A stretch of DNA of 64,000 nucleotides from Dermacoccus nishinomiyaensis (GCF_900447535.1 NZ_UFXX01000001.1:62001-126000), one strand, 5' to 3'; numbered from the stretch's first letter, positions 33,439 through 43,891 are shown. The notes: generated by a model not told the origin, from the letters alone. Program-made: numbers and translations.

Positions 33439-33740
33439 TGGTCACCGGCCAGGACGTAGCCGACTTTCTCGGCCAGGGCGACGACACCGAGCTCGTCGCC
33501 CTGGCGGGGCAGTCCGTCACGATCATCACCGCGCTGGCGCGCTCGTACACGCGAGGGAACGGCTTCTCCGGCGTCGCAGCCGATGAGATCGACGCTGTGA
33601 TCACGACCGCCACGGCGCGACTCGTCGCCAACCCTGAGCAGTTGCGCGTCACGGTCGGCGGCGTGCAGACAGACGGCTTCCAGGGGTGGACGCTTCCCGA
33701 GCTGTTCGTGCTGAACCGCTACCGCCGGCGGACGCGATGA
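33438..33740 (+). CDS. Head-tail connector (copy 2)
   Basis: Same 100-residue adaptor as at 23686-23988. Confidence 0.82.
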   Translation: MVTGQDVADFLGQGDDTELVALAGQSVTIITALARSYTRGNGFSGVAADEIDAVITTATARLVANPEQLRVTVGGVQTDGFQGWTLPELFVLNRYRRRTR

Positions 33741-34066
33741 TCTTTCACACGAAGGTCACGACGACCGTTCCTGGCGGCCCATCGGGTGAATACGACGACT
33801 TCGGTAACGAGATCGTTCTACCGCCCCGGTCTGTCACCTTCCGGGGGGAGCTGCGGCCCCTGAGCGGTGCTGAGACCGACAACGGCAGCCGCGATCAGGT
33901 CATCACCCGGTTTCGTCTGTTCTACCCGCGCAAGCTGACGATGACGGCCACCAGCACCGTCACTGTCTCCGGCCTCGAGTACAAGGTCGTAGGGGAGCCC
34001 GAGCCGCATAGCGTCGGCGGACGGCTCCACCATTACGAGGTGCTGCTCGAGCGGGTCACCGGCTAG
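33737..34066 (+). CDS. Head closure / stopper protein (copy 2)
   Basis: Same 109-residue protein as at 23985-24314, and the last gene before attR. Confidence 0.8.
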   Translation: MIFHTKVTTTVPGGPSGEYDDFGNEIVLPPRSVTFRGELRPLSGAETDNGSRDQVITRFRLFYPRKLTMTATSTVTVSGLEYKVVGEPEPHSVGGRLHHYEVLLERVTG

Positions 34067-34338
34067 TCGGCGGCCGGGGTGGGATCAGGTGGGAAATCTT
34101 TCCCACCTCGCCGAGTGGGGAAATTCCCCAGTCGAGCCCTCCAGCGCCACCCCGACGGACCCCCGAGTTACTGCATGGCTCGCGGGTCCGTTGCTGTCCG
34201 CAAATAGTCCGCAGAACGTCTGAGAACGGCCCGATCTGGGCAGTAGTCGCCAGTAGGCAGGGTGGGCAGATTTGCCCGGAATGGCTGGGCAAACAGCGGT
34301 TGGCAGCACTCGCCAGAAACGGGCCGAAATGGCGCCGC
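34067..34338. other. Element right end, no gene (copy 2)
   Basis: Same dyads and arm repeat (34196-34213) as in 24315-24586; it runs into attR. Confidence 0.6.
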
Positions 34339-34368
34339 CACAACCCGGCTTATAGGCCGACTCATCCC
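34339..34368. repeat. attR core with the displaced bacterial rnpB end
   Basis: Matches the attL core except T at 34353 for C, and diverges right after 34368 (C instead of G). Bases to the right of the crossover here should be original chromosome, so the uninterrupted rnpB probably ended with this variant. Confidence 0.82.
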
Positions 34369-34400
34369 CCGAACATCGCGGGCGCCAGCCCGCAACAGCA

Positions 34401-34441
34401 GGCGGGAAGGCGCCATCCGGCAGGAGTGGCGCCTTCCTGCC
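34401..34441. terminator. Terminator between attR and the small membrane protein gene
   Basis: A 15-bp stem with one G-T wobble (34401-34415 with 34427-34441) and an 11-base loop. Before integration it would have served rnpB; it also serves the minus-strand gene ending at 34461. Confidence 0.6.
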
Positions 34442-34460
34442 TGTCGCGATCGTGGGGCCG

Positions 34461-34598
34461 TCAGTGCGTCGCCGCGCTGCTGCACATGTTGAGCAGCAGC
34501 GTGAGCACGATCGAGGCGATGACCGAGAACAGGATCATGCCGAGACACCCGGGCAGGCCCCCGACGGGACGGATCTGGACGCGAGGACGTTCGTTCAT
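34461..34598 (-). CDS. Small single-pass membrane protein
   Basis: A 45-residue protein, MNERPRVQIRPVGGLPGC at the N-terminus, with one membrane segment at about residues 18-38 (LGMILFSVIASIVLTLLLN) and a short tail. Small proteins of this form occur near rnpB in related actinobacteria as hypotheticals. The longer open frame through it is a shadow of the MFS gene; the ATG at 34596-34598 gives the plausible start. Function unknown. Confidence 0.6.
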   Translation of the reverse strand: MNERPRVQIRPVGGLPGCLGMILFSVIASIVLTLLLNMCSSAATH

Positions 34599-34682
34599 GG
34601 CCTGAAAAGTACACGGTGAGCGCACGGGGCGCTCCCACCCCCAGGGGTGCCCCGTTTGCTTCACCGCCCGTCCCACATCGAC

Positions 34683-34688
34683 GATACT
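34683..34688 (+). promoter_or_regulatory. -10 box for the leaderless MFS pseudogene
   Basis: GATACT lies six bases before the ATG at 34695. Confidence 0.4.
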
Positions 34689-34694
34689 GGCGCG

Positions 34695-35938
34695 ATGACG
34701 ACACGCATGACGGCCGTGCTCACCGGGCAGGTGCTCAGCTGGCTGGGTGATGCCTTCCAGGTGGTGGCATTGCCCGTGGCGATCGTCGTGGCGGGCGGTA
34801 GCGCCGGGCAGATGGCCGCGGCCATCACCGCGACGACGGTGGCACGCCTCGTGTTCACGTTGTTCGGTGGGGTCTGGGCGGATCGGGTGCAGCCACGCAT
34901 CGTCATGGCCGCCTCGGACGCGGTGCGCGCAGCGTGCGGGCTCGTCCTCGCCTGCTGCTTCTGGGCCGGCGCATGGTCGACGCCGGTCATCGTCGGATGC
35001 GCCTTCGTCACCGCGGCTGCCGGTGCGTTCTACGGGCCTGCGTTCATGACGTGGCGGCGCGCCGTGGTGCCGGCGGGGGCGCGTCGGCGCACGAACGGGA
35101 CCATCACGAGCCTGCGTCAGCTCATGCTCATGTTGGGCCCGGTGCTCGGGGGAGCCGTCGTCGGGTTCGCCGGCGCGGGAGTCGGCTTCGCCGTCAACGC
35201 GGCGACGTTCGTCGTCTCCCTGGGGGCGGTGCTCGTCTGGGCGGGTCAGGTCGACACGACGGCGAGCGAGCTCACGGAAGCGGGCGAGGGCACCGAAGTG
35301 GATGAGAGCTTCGGCGAGCAACTCGTCGCCGGGTGGCGCGCGGTGCGCTCGCGCTCGTGGCTGCTCTTCGGCTTGCTCGCGGCCGGTTTCTACCACATCG
35401 GCAACGGCGCGATCCTCGTGCTGGCACCCTTGCTCGTCGCCAGAGAGGCGGGTGGCGCCCACGCCGTCGGCATCGTCGCCGCCGCCGAGGGGCTCGGTGG
35501 GTTTGTCGGCGCAGCTCTCGGGTCGCGCATCCACCTGCGACGTCCGCTCTTCAGCGGGTGGGCGCCGCTGCTGCTCATGCCGTTGTGGGCCTTCAGCTTC
35601 GCGGTCTTTCACTCGGTGTGGCCGATCGCGGTGCTCGCCGCCGTCGGATACGCGGGTCTGCTCTTCTACGACGTGCATTGGGAGACGGCCATTCAGCAGG
35701 CTGTGCCCGGCGAGCTGCAGGGCCGCGTGCATTCCTGGACATCCTCATGTCCTTCGTCGCGCTACCGCTCGGTTCGGTGCTCGCCGCACCCCTTGCCCAG
35801 ACGTTCGGCGCCCGCCAGGTCATTGCCGTCGCCGCGTGCTTCCTTCTCATCGCGAGTGTCGTGCCCTTGTTCATCCGCAGCATGCGCGAGTTCACCCTCG
35901 AACCGTCGCAGACGGACCAGCCCGCCCCATCCCGGTGA
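34695..35938 (+). pseudogene. MFS transporter (enterobactin exporter/DHA3-like), frameshifted
   Basis: Residues 1-345 read MTTRMTAVLTGQVLSWLGDAFQ and continue as a normal MFS exporter with ten membrane segments (ADRVQPR loop, LRQLMLMLGPVLGG). Near 35727-35733 the frame is lost: cat-tcc-tgg replaces the expected His-Ser-Leu-Asp, as if one base had been deleted. The remaining membrane segments (LDILMSFVALPLGSVLAAP to the C-terminus FTLEPSQTDQPAPSR) continue in the next frame to 35938. Either the gene is a recent pseudogene or the base is a sequencing error. The substrate is unknown; it is the first full-length host gene after the satellite. Confidence 0.8.
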
Positions 35939-35992
35939 CGCATCGTGTGCTCGATGCGGCCCGGGTGAGGCCGGCCTGCGCAGGCTCCGCCG

Positions 35993-37627
<1,635 letters not shown>

Positions 37628-37628
37628 C

Positions 37629-37634
37629 TACGGT
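37629..37634 (+). promoter_or_regulatory. -10 box for the leaderless MBL-fold gene
   Basis: TACGGT lies six bases before the ATG at 37641. Confidence 0.45.
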
Positions 37635-37640
37635 TGAGGC

Positions 37641-38297
37641 ATGAAGCTCACGCATCACGGTCACTCCTGTATCGAACTCGACGCCGGCGGCGTTCGCGTG
37701 CTGTTCGACCCCGGCACGTTCAGCTCGTTCGACGACGTCAAGGGCGTCGACGCGATCGTCGTCACGCACCAGCACGCCGACCATCTCGACCCCGACGCCA
37801 TCGACAGCCTGCGGGCCGCGAACCCTGATGCGGTGTGGTTCGCCGAGCCGCAGACGGCACAGTTGCTCGCGGACAAGGGCGTCGAGGCCACCGCGACGAA
37901 GGCCGGCGAGACGTACGACGTCGCGGGCGTCACGCTCGAGGGCGTCGGTTCGACGCACGCCGAGATCCACCCCTACATCCCGCGCGTCGGCAACGTAGGC
38001 ATCGTCGTGAGCGCGCCGGGTGAGCCGCGCGTCTTCCATCCCGGTGACTCGCTCGAGGGGCGCCCCGAGAACATCGATCTTCTGTGTGTGCCGCTCGCCG
38101 CGCCGTGGTCGGCCGTCAAGGAGACCATTGCCTTCGTCCGCGCCGTCGCGCCGCAGCACGTCGTGCCGATCCACGACCAGATCATCGCCCCCGCCGCGCG
38201 CGGCATCTTCCTGAACCACGTCGCCGACTTCGGCCGCGACGGCGGCGTCGACGTCATCGATGTGCCCGTCGGCGACAGCGTCGAATTGTCCGCTTGA
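37641..38297 (+). CDS. MBL-fold metal-dependent hydrolase (UlaG-like)
   Basis: A 218-residue metallo-beta-lactamase-fold enzyme. It starts MKLTHHGHSCIEL, a UlaG-like opening, and has the metal motif THQHADHLD (HxHxDH) near residue 46. Further ligands are in GSTHAEIHPYI, FHPGDSL and IHDQ. UlaG itself hydrolyses L-ascorbate 6-phosphate, but this short actinobacterial form has no ascorbate genes nearby, so the substrate is unknown. It has no ribosome binding site and reads as leaderless. Confidence 0.88.
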   Translation: MKLTHHGHSCIELDAGGVRVLFDPGTFSSFDDVKGVDAIVVTHQHADHLDPDAIDSLRAANPDAVWFAEPQTAQLLADKGVEATATKAGETYDVAGVTLEGVGSTHAEIHPYIPRVGNVGIVVSAPGEPRVFHPGDSLEGRPENIDLLCVPLAAPWSAVKETIAFVRAVAPQHVVPIHDQIIAPAARGIFLNHVADFGRDGGVDVIDVPVGDSVELSA

Positions 38298-38569
38298 CCC
38301 GCCCGGGATGACGCGGGTGGTGCGATCGGCGGCAGGCCGCTTCAGTGCTGCCAATGACGCCGTGTGCGGACACGTGCTGAATGAATGGGAGCCGCTAGCT
38401 GGGCTCCCGGCAGCGCTGGGCGGGGGGATCAGGCTGTCGTCGCACAAGAGTGCAGCCGACGGCGCCCGCTCGGTGGGATAGTCCCCGGCGAGTGCCCGAC
38501 AGGCGTGGCCGCCGACGCGACGTGTCGCGGCCGGGGCGTCGGGCTTTGTGGGGTGTTGGCGCCTGCCGA

Positions 38570-38575
38570 TAACCT
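38570..38575 (+). promoter_or_regulatory. -10 box for the leaderless FemAB gene
   Basis: TAACCT lies six bases before the ATG at 38582. The 284 bases upstream (38298-38581) show no gene. Confidence 0.5.
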
Positions 38576-38581
38576 GGGCGC

Positions 38582-39775
38582 ATGACGCTCTCGGTGACTT
38601 CGTGCCACGACCGCGACGAGTGGGATGCCCTCGTCAACTCCTCCGGCGGCCACCCGCTGCAGTTGTGGGGTTGGGGCGAGCTGAAGTCGCAGTACGAGTG
38701 GTCGGCCGACCGCGTCGTCGTGCGTGACGGTGACGACGTCGTCGGCTCGGCGCAGGTGTTGCTGCGCCGCCTACCGGCCCCGTTCAAGTCGCTCGCCTAC
38801 GTGCCGCGTGGCCCGCAGGCCGCCGAGGCAGACCGCGCGCGTGTCGTCGCGGCGCTCGCGCAGCACGTCAAGAACACGCACGGCCCGATCGGCCTGACGA
38901 TCGAGCCCGACTGGGAGGCGCCGTTCGCGCCGCTCGAGAAGGGCGCGTCCGACGACGAGATCGCGTCCCTCGTCGCGCGGCCGACGTCCGGGTGGCTCGC
39001 CGACGTCGAGGCTGCGGGGTACGTGCGCAGTGACAACACGGGGCTCATCCCGCACACGCTGATCGTCGACGTCACTCGTGACGAGGACACGATCATGAAG
39101 GAGCTGAGCAGCTCCACCCGTCAGAACGTGCGCAAGTCGTTCAAGGCCGAGAACGTCCGGTTCGGTCTCGTCACCGAGCAGGCCGATCTCGATCAGGTGC
39201 TCGCGATCAACAAGGAGACGGCGAAGCGCGCGAACTTCGCAGTCCACTCCGACCTCTACCACGAGCAGATCCGCGACTTCATGGGCCCCGCCTCGCAGCT
39301 CATCGCGGCGTGGGAGGGCGACGAGGTCGTCGCGTTCGTGTGGCTCGTGGTCTCCGGCAAGACCGCGTTCGAGCTGTACGGCGGCGTCAGCCCGCGTGGC
39401 ATGAAGCTGCGCCTCAACTATGGCCTCAAGTTCTGGGCGATGACGCACGTCAAGGCGCAGGGCGTCGAACGTTATGACTTCAACGGGCTCCTCAATGACG
39501 GCATCAGCGACTTCAAGCGCCAGTTCGCCAAGCACGAGGACATGCTCGTCGGCACGTACGACAAGTCGCTCTCGCCGATGTTCCCCGTTTTCGCGACGGC
39601 CCTGCCCGTGGTGCGCTCGACGCTCAAGCGCGGCGTGCCCGCGGCGAAGAAGACGGCTGTGTCGCTCAAGAACGACCCGAAGGGGACGCTCGTCGGCGCC
39701 GCAGCGGGCGCCCGCTCCAAGGCATCTGACGTTCGCGCCAAGCGCGCTGACGCAGCGTGGCACCGCCTCGACTGA
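38582..39775 (+). CDS. FemAB/FemX-type aminoacyltransferase
   Basis: A 397-residue protein of the Fem family, which use aminoacyl-tRNA to add amino acids to peptidoglycan precursor stems or interpeptide bridges. Two GNAT-like subdomains are visible: the N-terminal one begins at HPLQLWGWGELKSQYEW, and the second has SSSTRQNVRKSFKAENVRF and ELYGGVSPRGMKLRLNYG. YDFNGLLNDGISDFKRQF is a strong Fem signature. A Lys/Ala-rich C-terminal tail (about 335-397) is added. Bridge-containing peptidoglycan is common in Micrococcales. The gene stands alone and ends in a strong terminator hairpin. Confidence 0.88.
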   Translation: MTLSVTSCHDRDEWDALVNSSGGHPLQLWGWGELKSQYEWSADRVVVRDGDDVVGSAQVLLRRLPAPFKSLAYVPRGPQAAEADRARVVAALAQHVKNTHGPIGLTIEPDWEAPFAPLEKGASDDEIASLVARPTSGWLADVEAAGYVRSDNTGLIPHTLIVDVTRDEDTIMKELSSSTRQNVRKSFKAENVRFGLVTEQADLDQVLAINKETAKRANFAVHSDLYHEQIRDFMGPASQLIAAWEGDEVVAFVWLVVSGKTAFELYGGVSPRGMKLRLNYGLKFWAMTHVKAQGVERYDFNGLLNDGISDFKRQFAKHEDMLVGTYDKSLSPMFPVFATALPVVRSTLKRGVPAAKKTAVSLKNDPKGTLVGAAAGARSKASDVRAKRADAAWHRLD

Positions 39776-39790
39776 CGCCGACCTGACCCG

Positions 39791-39827
39791 CGACGACCCG
39801 CCTGATGTCCCATCGGGTGGGTCGTCG
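39791..39827 (+). terminator. Terminator after the FemAB gene
   Basis: Arms 39791-39807 and 39811-39827 pair along 17 positions (two G-T wobbles) around TCC, 15 bases after the stop codon; GGTTATT follows. Confidence 0.65.
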
Positions 39828-40284
39828 GTTATTCGACGTGTGGCGAGCCGGAGTTTGCGCGGCGGTCGACTGCCTGTTCTGCGCATGCCTTGTCCTGCGC
39901 GGCCGAACGCCGCCGCTCCTTGCCGGTCGTCGGGGCTGGCCGCGGCGGGGGCCAGCTGGCTGACCCTCGCGTCGGACGGCGAGGAGCGCTCGTTCGGCTC
40001 AGTTCACTGATTCGGCGCCTGCCGGCGATCGTCATCACGGCAACCGGCATTGGCTGACTGACTTCCTCGGCGCGTACGACGGCGGTTGCCACCGAGCGAC
40101 TTGTCGACTCGTGTGCCCTGCCACGTCGCTTCCGCTCGACCCACCTCGAGGCCGAACGGCGACGTCGCCATCGGCTGCCCAGAAGCCTCAAGATCGCCTG
40201 CCGGGCGTTGCCGCTGATTTCGCGAGGCCGTCCGCCACGATGCGGGAAGCGGCGAAGCCTCGCGCGCGTGATTTCCGCGGCCCA
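39828..40284. other. Stretch without a recognisable gene
   Basis: About 460 bases downstream of a broken DUF222 gene on the minus strand. Its open frames are Arg/Ser-rich shadows. A minus-strand segment near 40140-40180 reads FGLEVGRAEATWQG, loosely like the VGR region before the HNH motif of DUF222 proteins. It may be decayed C-terminus, but this is not firm. Confidence 0.4.
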
Positions 40285-41251
40285 CTATGCCGCGTGGAAG
40301 CGCGGCGCGGCCTTTTCGATGTGACAGCCCGGGTAGGTGAGCCACAGGTGGAGTGTCGTGCTGACGCGGCTGTTCTCCAGTGCGAGGTCGAGAAGCGCCT
40401 TGACGCGCAGCGATCCGGCCGGGGGAGCCGCTCCGGGCGGGCTGTTCTCGCGCAACGACTGCGCGTGTTCCTCGATGACGGCGTTGAGCGCCACCGCGTC
40501 GCCCGTGTCGAGGGTGACGTGCAGTTGCGTCAACGCGTCGAAATCGAGGTGCGGAGTGAACCAGACGGCGTGTTCACGTGCGGTCTCATCAGGGTCGCGC
40601 GGTTTCGCGAGACCCTGCCGGTGGAGCAGGGTGAGCGCCCGCGCACGTGCCGCGTCGGCTCCGAGGCGGTGGGCGCCGGCCTTCGTCAGGTCGGCCTCGA
40701 TGCCGGACGCGACCTTGGGCTCGAGGTGCTGCAGCTCGTGCAGGATGGCGCGCACCGCAGGCATGCGCGCGTCACCGTGTGCAGCTGCTCGAGCGACCGC
40801 GGGTGCGGCTGCGCAGTGCGGCGACGTCATCGGACATCGCCGCGACCGTACCGGGTTGCATCCCGGGCACCGCAGCGAGGTGGGCGGGGGCGAACTCGCC
40901 TGGCCCGAGCGGGTACGACTCGTCAGCACGTGCGAAGCGTTCGAACTCAAGATGATCCTGAGCCCGCACCGTGTCGTGATGAGCATGTGCGGTGAGGTCG
41001 ACGACGGTCTGCGCCATCCGGGTGACCATGCGCGCCGCCTCTGCCGCTCGCTCGAGGTCGCGGCGGGTCGCCGCGAGGGTTGCGCACTGGTCGTCGAGGG
41101 TCACGCCGTCGTCCGCATCGGACGTCAGCGCGGAACCGCTCGCGAGCGCCCGGTCTGCCGCCACGCGCGTCAGTGCCTGCCATGTCTCGACGAGTTCGTC
41201 GCCGGGCAGGCAGGTGAGCGCCTCGAGGCTCTCCCGCACGATGCTGTCCAT
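40285..41251 (-). pseudogene. DUF222-domain (HNH endonuclease-type) gene, frameshifted and truncated
   Basis: The N-terminal part (MDSIVRESLEALTCLPGDEL, from 41251) reads well until about 40800 and then ends in another frame. The second part resumes in a different frame with RMPAVRAILHELQHLEPKVA and DFDALTQLHVTLDTGDAVAL, both typical of DUF222. It stops at 40285, before the C-terminal HNH nuclease motif expected in 400-500-residue family members. DUF222-HNH genes are multicopy in actinobacteria and often decay. The product is very unlikely to be a working nuclease. Confidence 0.72.
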
Positions 41252-41539
41252 GCTGCATTATCGCACATATGTTCGAATGACGGAAGATTGTTGCACGCCG
41301 GGTTGACCGGTCGAAGCCGGGCTGGTCCGTACCTTTGCGAGAAACCCCCAGCGGATCGGCTGCCCCTCGCCAGCTATGGTGCCGTGCAGCGACCCCAGCG
41401 ATGCCGAGCGCAGCGGGCCTGTGACTGAGTCAACGTCCGCTGTCGCGCACCGTCGGTCACGGGATGGCCCGTCCCGCCGCCGACCCCATTGCGCCGAGGA
41501 AACGCCACGCGTCATCGCACGGTCAGGCCCACCGGAGGT

Positions 41540-42334
41540 TCACGAAATGCGCCCGGTCGCCAGCACGGCGCGAGCATCGAAGGTCAGCGTCCCCTCGGCA
41601 CTCATCGTGCGGGCCGTCTCGAAGAAGAGCTCCCGCATCCGGGCCCTCACCTCGGGTGATTGAGCAAGGTACGTCATGCCCGGCGTCGCCACGCCGGCCG
41701 TGATGCCCGCCCACAGGTCCTCGGGCGTCACCGTCCACGTCCAGCTGATGTCGGTGGATCGGACATCGTCGAGCCCCGCCGCGGCGAAGAGGGAACCGAG
41801 GCCCCGGCGGGTTCGCTCGAAGTCCTGATCGGCAGGTAGGGACTGGTCAGGCAGCGGCGTCAGATCGGGGCAGGAGAGCACCTCGCGGAGCAAGGGGCCG
41901 AACCCTGCGCCACCGGCGGGCCAGATCGTCGCCGCCACGATCCCGTCACGACGGCAGACGCGGGACAGCTCGCGCATCGACGCGCACGGTGCCTCGACGT
42001 GATTGATGACGAAATTGGCCGTCACGATGTCGAAGCTGCCGGAGCAGAAAGGGAGTTCAGGCAGCGCTGCTTTCAGAGTGGCCACGTGGGGTGCCGAAGA
42101 GCGGGTGAGTTCGCACATCGTCGCGTCCGCGTCGCACGCGACGACCGCACGACCGGTCTCTGACGCGGCAGCGGCCAAGCGACCGTCGCCGCACCCGACG
42201 TCGAGATGGCGCACGACGTCGTCGCTGTGGCCGCGCTGGTCATTCGTTGCGGCCAGGAGCGGCCCGGTGGCGCCCGCGCAAGCCCGTGCAAACGATCGGC
42301 GGTAGCCCTCCGCGACGTCGGCCCAGTCCCTCAT
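41540..42334 (-). CDS. SAM-dependent methyltransferase (UbiE/class I)
   Basis: A 264-residue class I methyltransferase starting MRDWADVAEGYRRSF. Motif I is HLDVGCGDGRL (about residue 46), followed by the acidic loop VACDADATM, motif FDIVTANFVINHVE, and a post-core C-terminal domain. No substrate is evident; members of this group act on quinones, small metabolites or natural products. Its ATG overlaps the stop of the upstream dehydratase/VOC gene (ATGA at 42331-42334), so the two are translationally coupled. About 290 bases follow before the DUF222 remnant, without a gene. Confidence 0.85.
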   Translation of the reverse strand: MRDWADVAEGYRRSFARACAGATGPLLAATNDQRGHSDDVVRHLDVGCGDGRLAAAASETGRAVVACDADATMCELTRSSAPHVATLKAALPELPFCSGSFDIVTANFVINHVEAPCASMRELSRVCRRDGIVAATIWPAGGAGFGPLLREVLSCPDLTPLPDQSLPADQDFERTRRGLGSLFAAAGLDDVRSTDISWTWTVTPEDLWAGITAGVATPGMTYLAQSPEVRARMRELFFETARTMSAEGTLTFDARAVLATGRIS

Positions 42335-43059
42335 CGCCCGGCGGGCGTGCAGATGCAGTGACGGTTGCCGTCGGCGTCCTCGACGACCCAGAACGACGGG
42401 GCGTGGGCGTCGCTGACGAGGCGGCCGCCGGCATCGAGAACGGCTGCCAGCCGCTGCTCGGCGGCCTCCGCCGCCACCCAGACGTCGAAGTGCCAACGCT
42501 GCTCGTGATCCGCCGGCGGGAGCTGGGAATCGTCGGCCGCATCGCCATCGGGGGAGTCTGCATCATCCGGGGCCTGCCACCACACCGTCGGCGTCTGGCC
42601 GCTCGGGTCGACGGGCTCACCGTCACGCAGCGGCGCAGCGAAGAGCGCCGAGTAGAACGGAGCGACCTCGTCCGCGTGTGCAGTGTCGAGCCCCGGATCG
42701 ATCTGGGTGAGACCGGCCACGTCCGGTTCGAGGCCCAGGTGCGCCGCGTGCTCGGCGCTCAACCTCGCCATCCGTAGATCGCGGCTCGTGATGCCGCGGA
42801 CGTCATGGCTGACGAGGCTGACGATGACGTCCCCGTACGTCAGGGTGACGTCGGGATGGTGATCCCACCGTTCCGCCGACTCGCCGATGAGGTTCACGAG
42901 CCGCAACCCCGTCGCGAAGTCGCCAGTGCGGTAGCGCGCCCGCAGTGACCCCATGATCGGCGTCCACCCGGCCGGGGCCTGCGCGGCCACCTCCGCCGCC
43001 GTCAGGGTGCGCATCGGATCGGGCCGCCCGCCGGGACGCTGCGTCATGTCGTCGCTCAT
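42331..43059 (-). CDS. Fusion of pterin-4a-carbinolamine dehydratase-like and VOC (glyoxalase-like) domains
   Basis: A 242-residue protein. Residues about 10-110 resemble pterin-4a-carbinolamine dehydratase (TAAEVAAQAPAGW at the start; WDHHPDVTLTYGDVIVSL as the His-His-Pro active-site motif). Residues about 125-242 are a VOC-type domain (VAPFYSALF, WHFDVWVAAEAAEQRLAAVL, FWVVEDADGNRHCIC). The combination occurs in actinobacteria, but its substrate is unknown. The dehydratase part may act as a structural partner rather than in pterin recycling. It is coupled to a methyltransferase by a four-base overlap. Confidence 0.82.
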   Translation of the reverse strand: MSDDMTQRPGGRPDPMRTLTAAEVAAQAPAGWTPIMGSLRARYRTGDFATGLRLVNLIGESAERWDHHPDVTLTYGDVIVSLVSHDVRGITSRDLRMARLSAEHAAHLGLEPDVAGLTQIDPGLDTAHADEVAPFYSALFAAPLRDGEPVDPSGQTPTVWWQAPDDADSPDGDAADDSQLPPADHEQRWHFDVWVAAEAAEQRLAAVLDAGGRLVSDAHAPSFWVVEDADGNRHCICTPAGR

Positions 43060-43273
43060 GGCTCCAGTCGACCACACCCGCGCCCGTGCTGGGAGCGTGT
43101 CGGTCGCCTCGGTTCCGCCGTGCCCAGCACCGCGGGCGACTGCGTGAGGTGCAGCGTCGGCTCCCACGCTTGACCGCCGGAACTGCTAGCAGCTCCTCGA
43201 GCACGTGGCTCGGTTCCACACCGCGATGCGCCTCACGCACCCACGACGTCGTCGCCCGCCCCGTCCCGCCGCC

Positions 43274-43891
43274 TCACCCCCGCCGGTCGCGCGCAGACGT
43301 CGGTTCGTCGATGCCTTCGCGCAACAGCGGGTCGATACGGTAGGGGATGACGCGGCGCAGGTAGACGCTCGTGCGGGTTCGAGTGACGCCGGGGCACAGG
43401 CGGATCTCCTCGCTGACGCGATAGAGGTCGTCAGGGTCGCGCGCGACGACGCGCACGAGCAGGTCCGTCTCGCCGGCCGGCGCGAAGCACTCGAGCACCT
43501 CGGGGATTTGCGCCAACCCGTCGATCGCGCCCGAGATGTCGTGCTGATCCAGCTCGACCGCCACCATCGCGCTCATGGGCCGTCCGAGCGTCGCCGGGTC
43601 GACGCGCGCACTGTTGAGTCGCAGGATGCCGCGCTCGCGAAACCGCTCCAGCCGCGCGTGCACCGTGCCGCGCGCCAGGCCGCAACGCTGCGCGAGCGCC
43701 ATCGTCGTCATACGCGGGTCCTCGTCGAGAGCGAGCAGGAGCAGCCGATCCGTCTCGTCGAGCTGCGGCGGTGAGGTCGGGCGCGGCGACCCAGATGACG
43801 TCGCGGTCGCGGACGTCGTCGCCGTGCGTGGCCCCGTGTCTGTTTGTCGAGCTGCACCGCGTCGGGCGTAGGAGCGTCGATCCATGATCAT
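43274..43891 (-). CDS. Lrp/AsnC-family transcriptional regulator
   Basis: A 205-residue regulator. A 40-residue basic/Ser-Thr extension precedes the AsnC-type HTH (LDETDRLLLLALDEDPRMTT, LAQRCGLARGTVHARLERF), and a RAM ligand-binding domain follows (SAMVAVELDQHD, VLECFAPAGETDLLVRVVA). Such proteins sense amino acids and often control a neighbouring gene, but no amino-acid gene is adjacent. Start is uncertain: ATG at 43891 or at 43885, or a start nearer the HTH. Confidence 0.85.
   Translation of the reverse strand: MIMDRRSYARRGAARQTDTGPRTATTSATATSSGSPRPTSPPQLDETDRLLLLALDEDPRMTTMALAQRCGLARGTVHARLERFRERGILRLNSARVDPATLGRPMSAMVAVELDQHDISGAIDGLAQIPEVLECFAPAGETDLLVRVVARDPDDLYRVSEEIRLCPGVTRTRTSVYLRRVIPYRIDPLLREGIDEPTSARDRRG

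Larger units (their letters stand above)
24587..34338. mobile_element. Capsid-forming phage satellite, copy 2 (9,752 bp)
   Basis: A head-to-tail repeat of 14835-24586 with the same period at every landmark and identical predicted proteins in all frames. No difference between the two units was seen. Both being intact argues for a recent duplication, repeated integration at the same att site, or integration of a dimer. An assembly effect cannot be excluded from sequence alone. Confidence 0.85.

Noticed and set aside
14835-34338. A single complete prophage
   Set aside because: No tail, tape-measure, baseplate, holin or endolysin gene is present in either unit, and the unit ends cleanly at att sites right after the head-closure gene.
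34461-35732. A 423-residue minus-strand gene
   Set aside because: It is the His/Arg-rich shadow of the MFS gene; only its last 45 codons, with their own ATG, look real.
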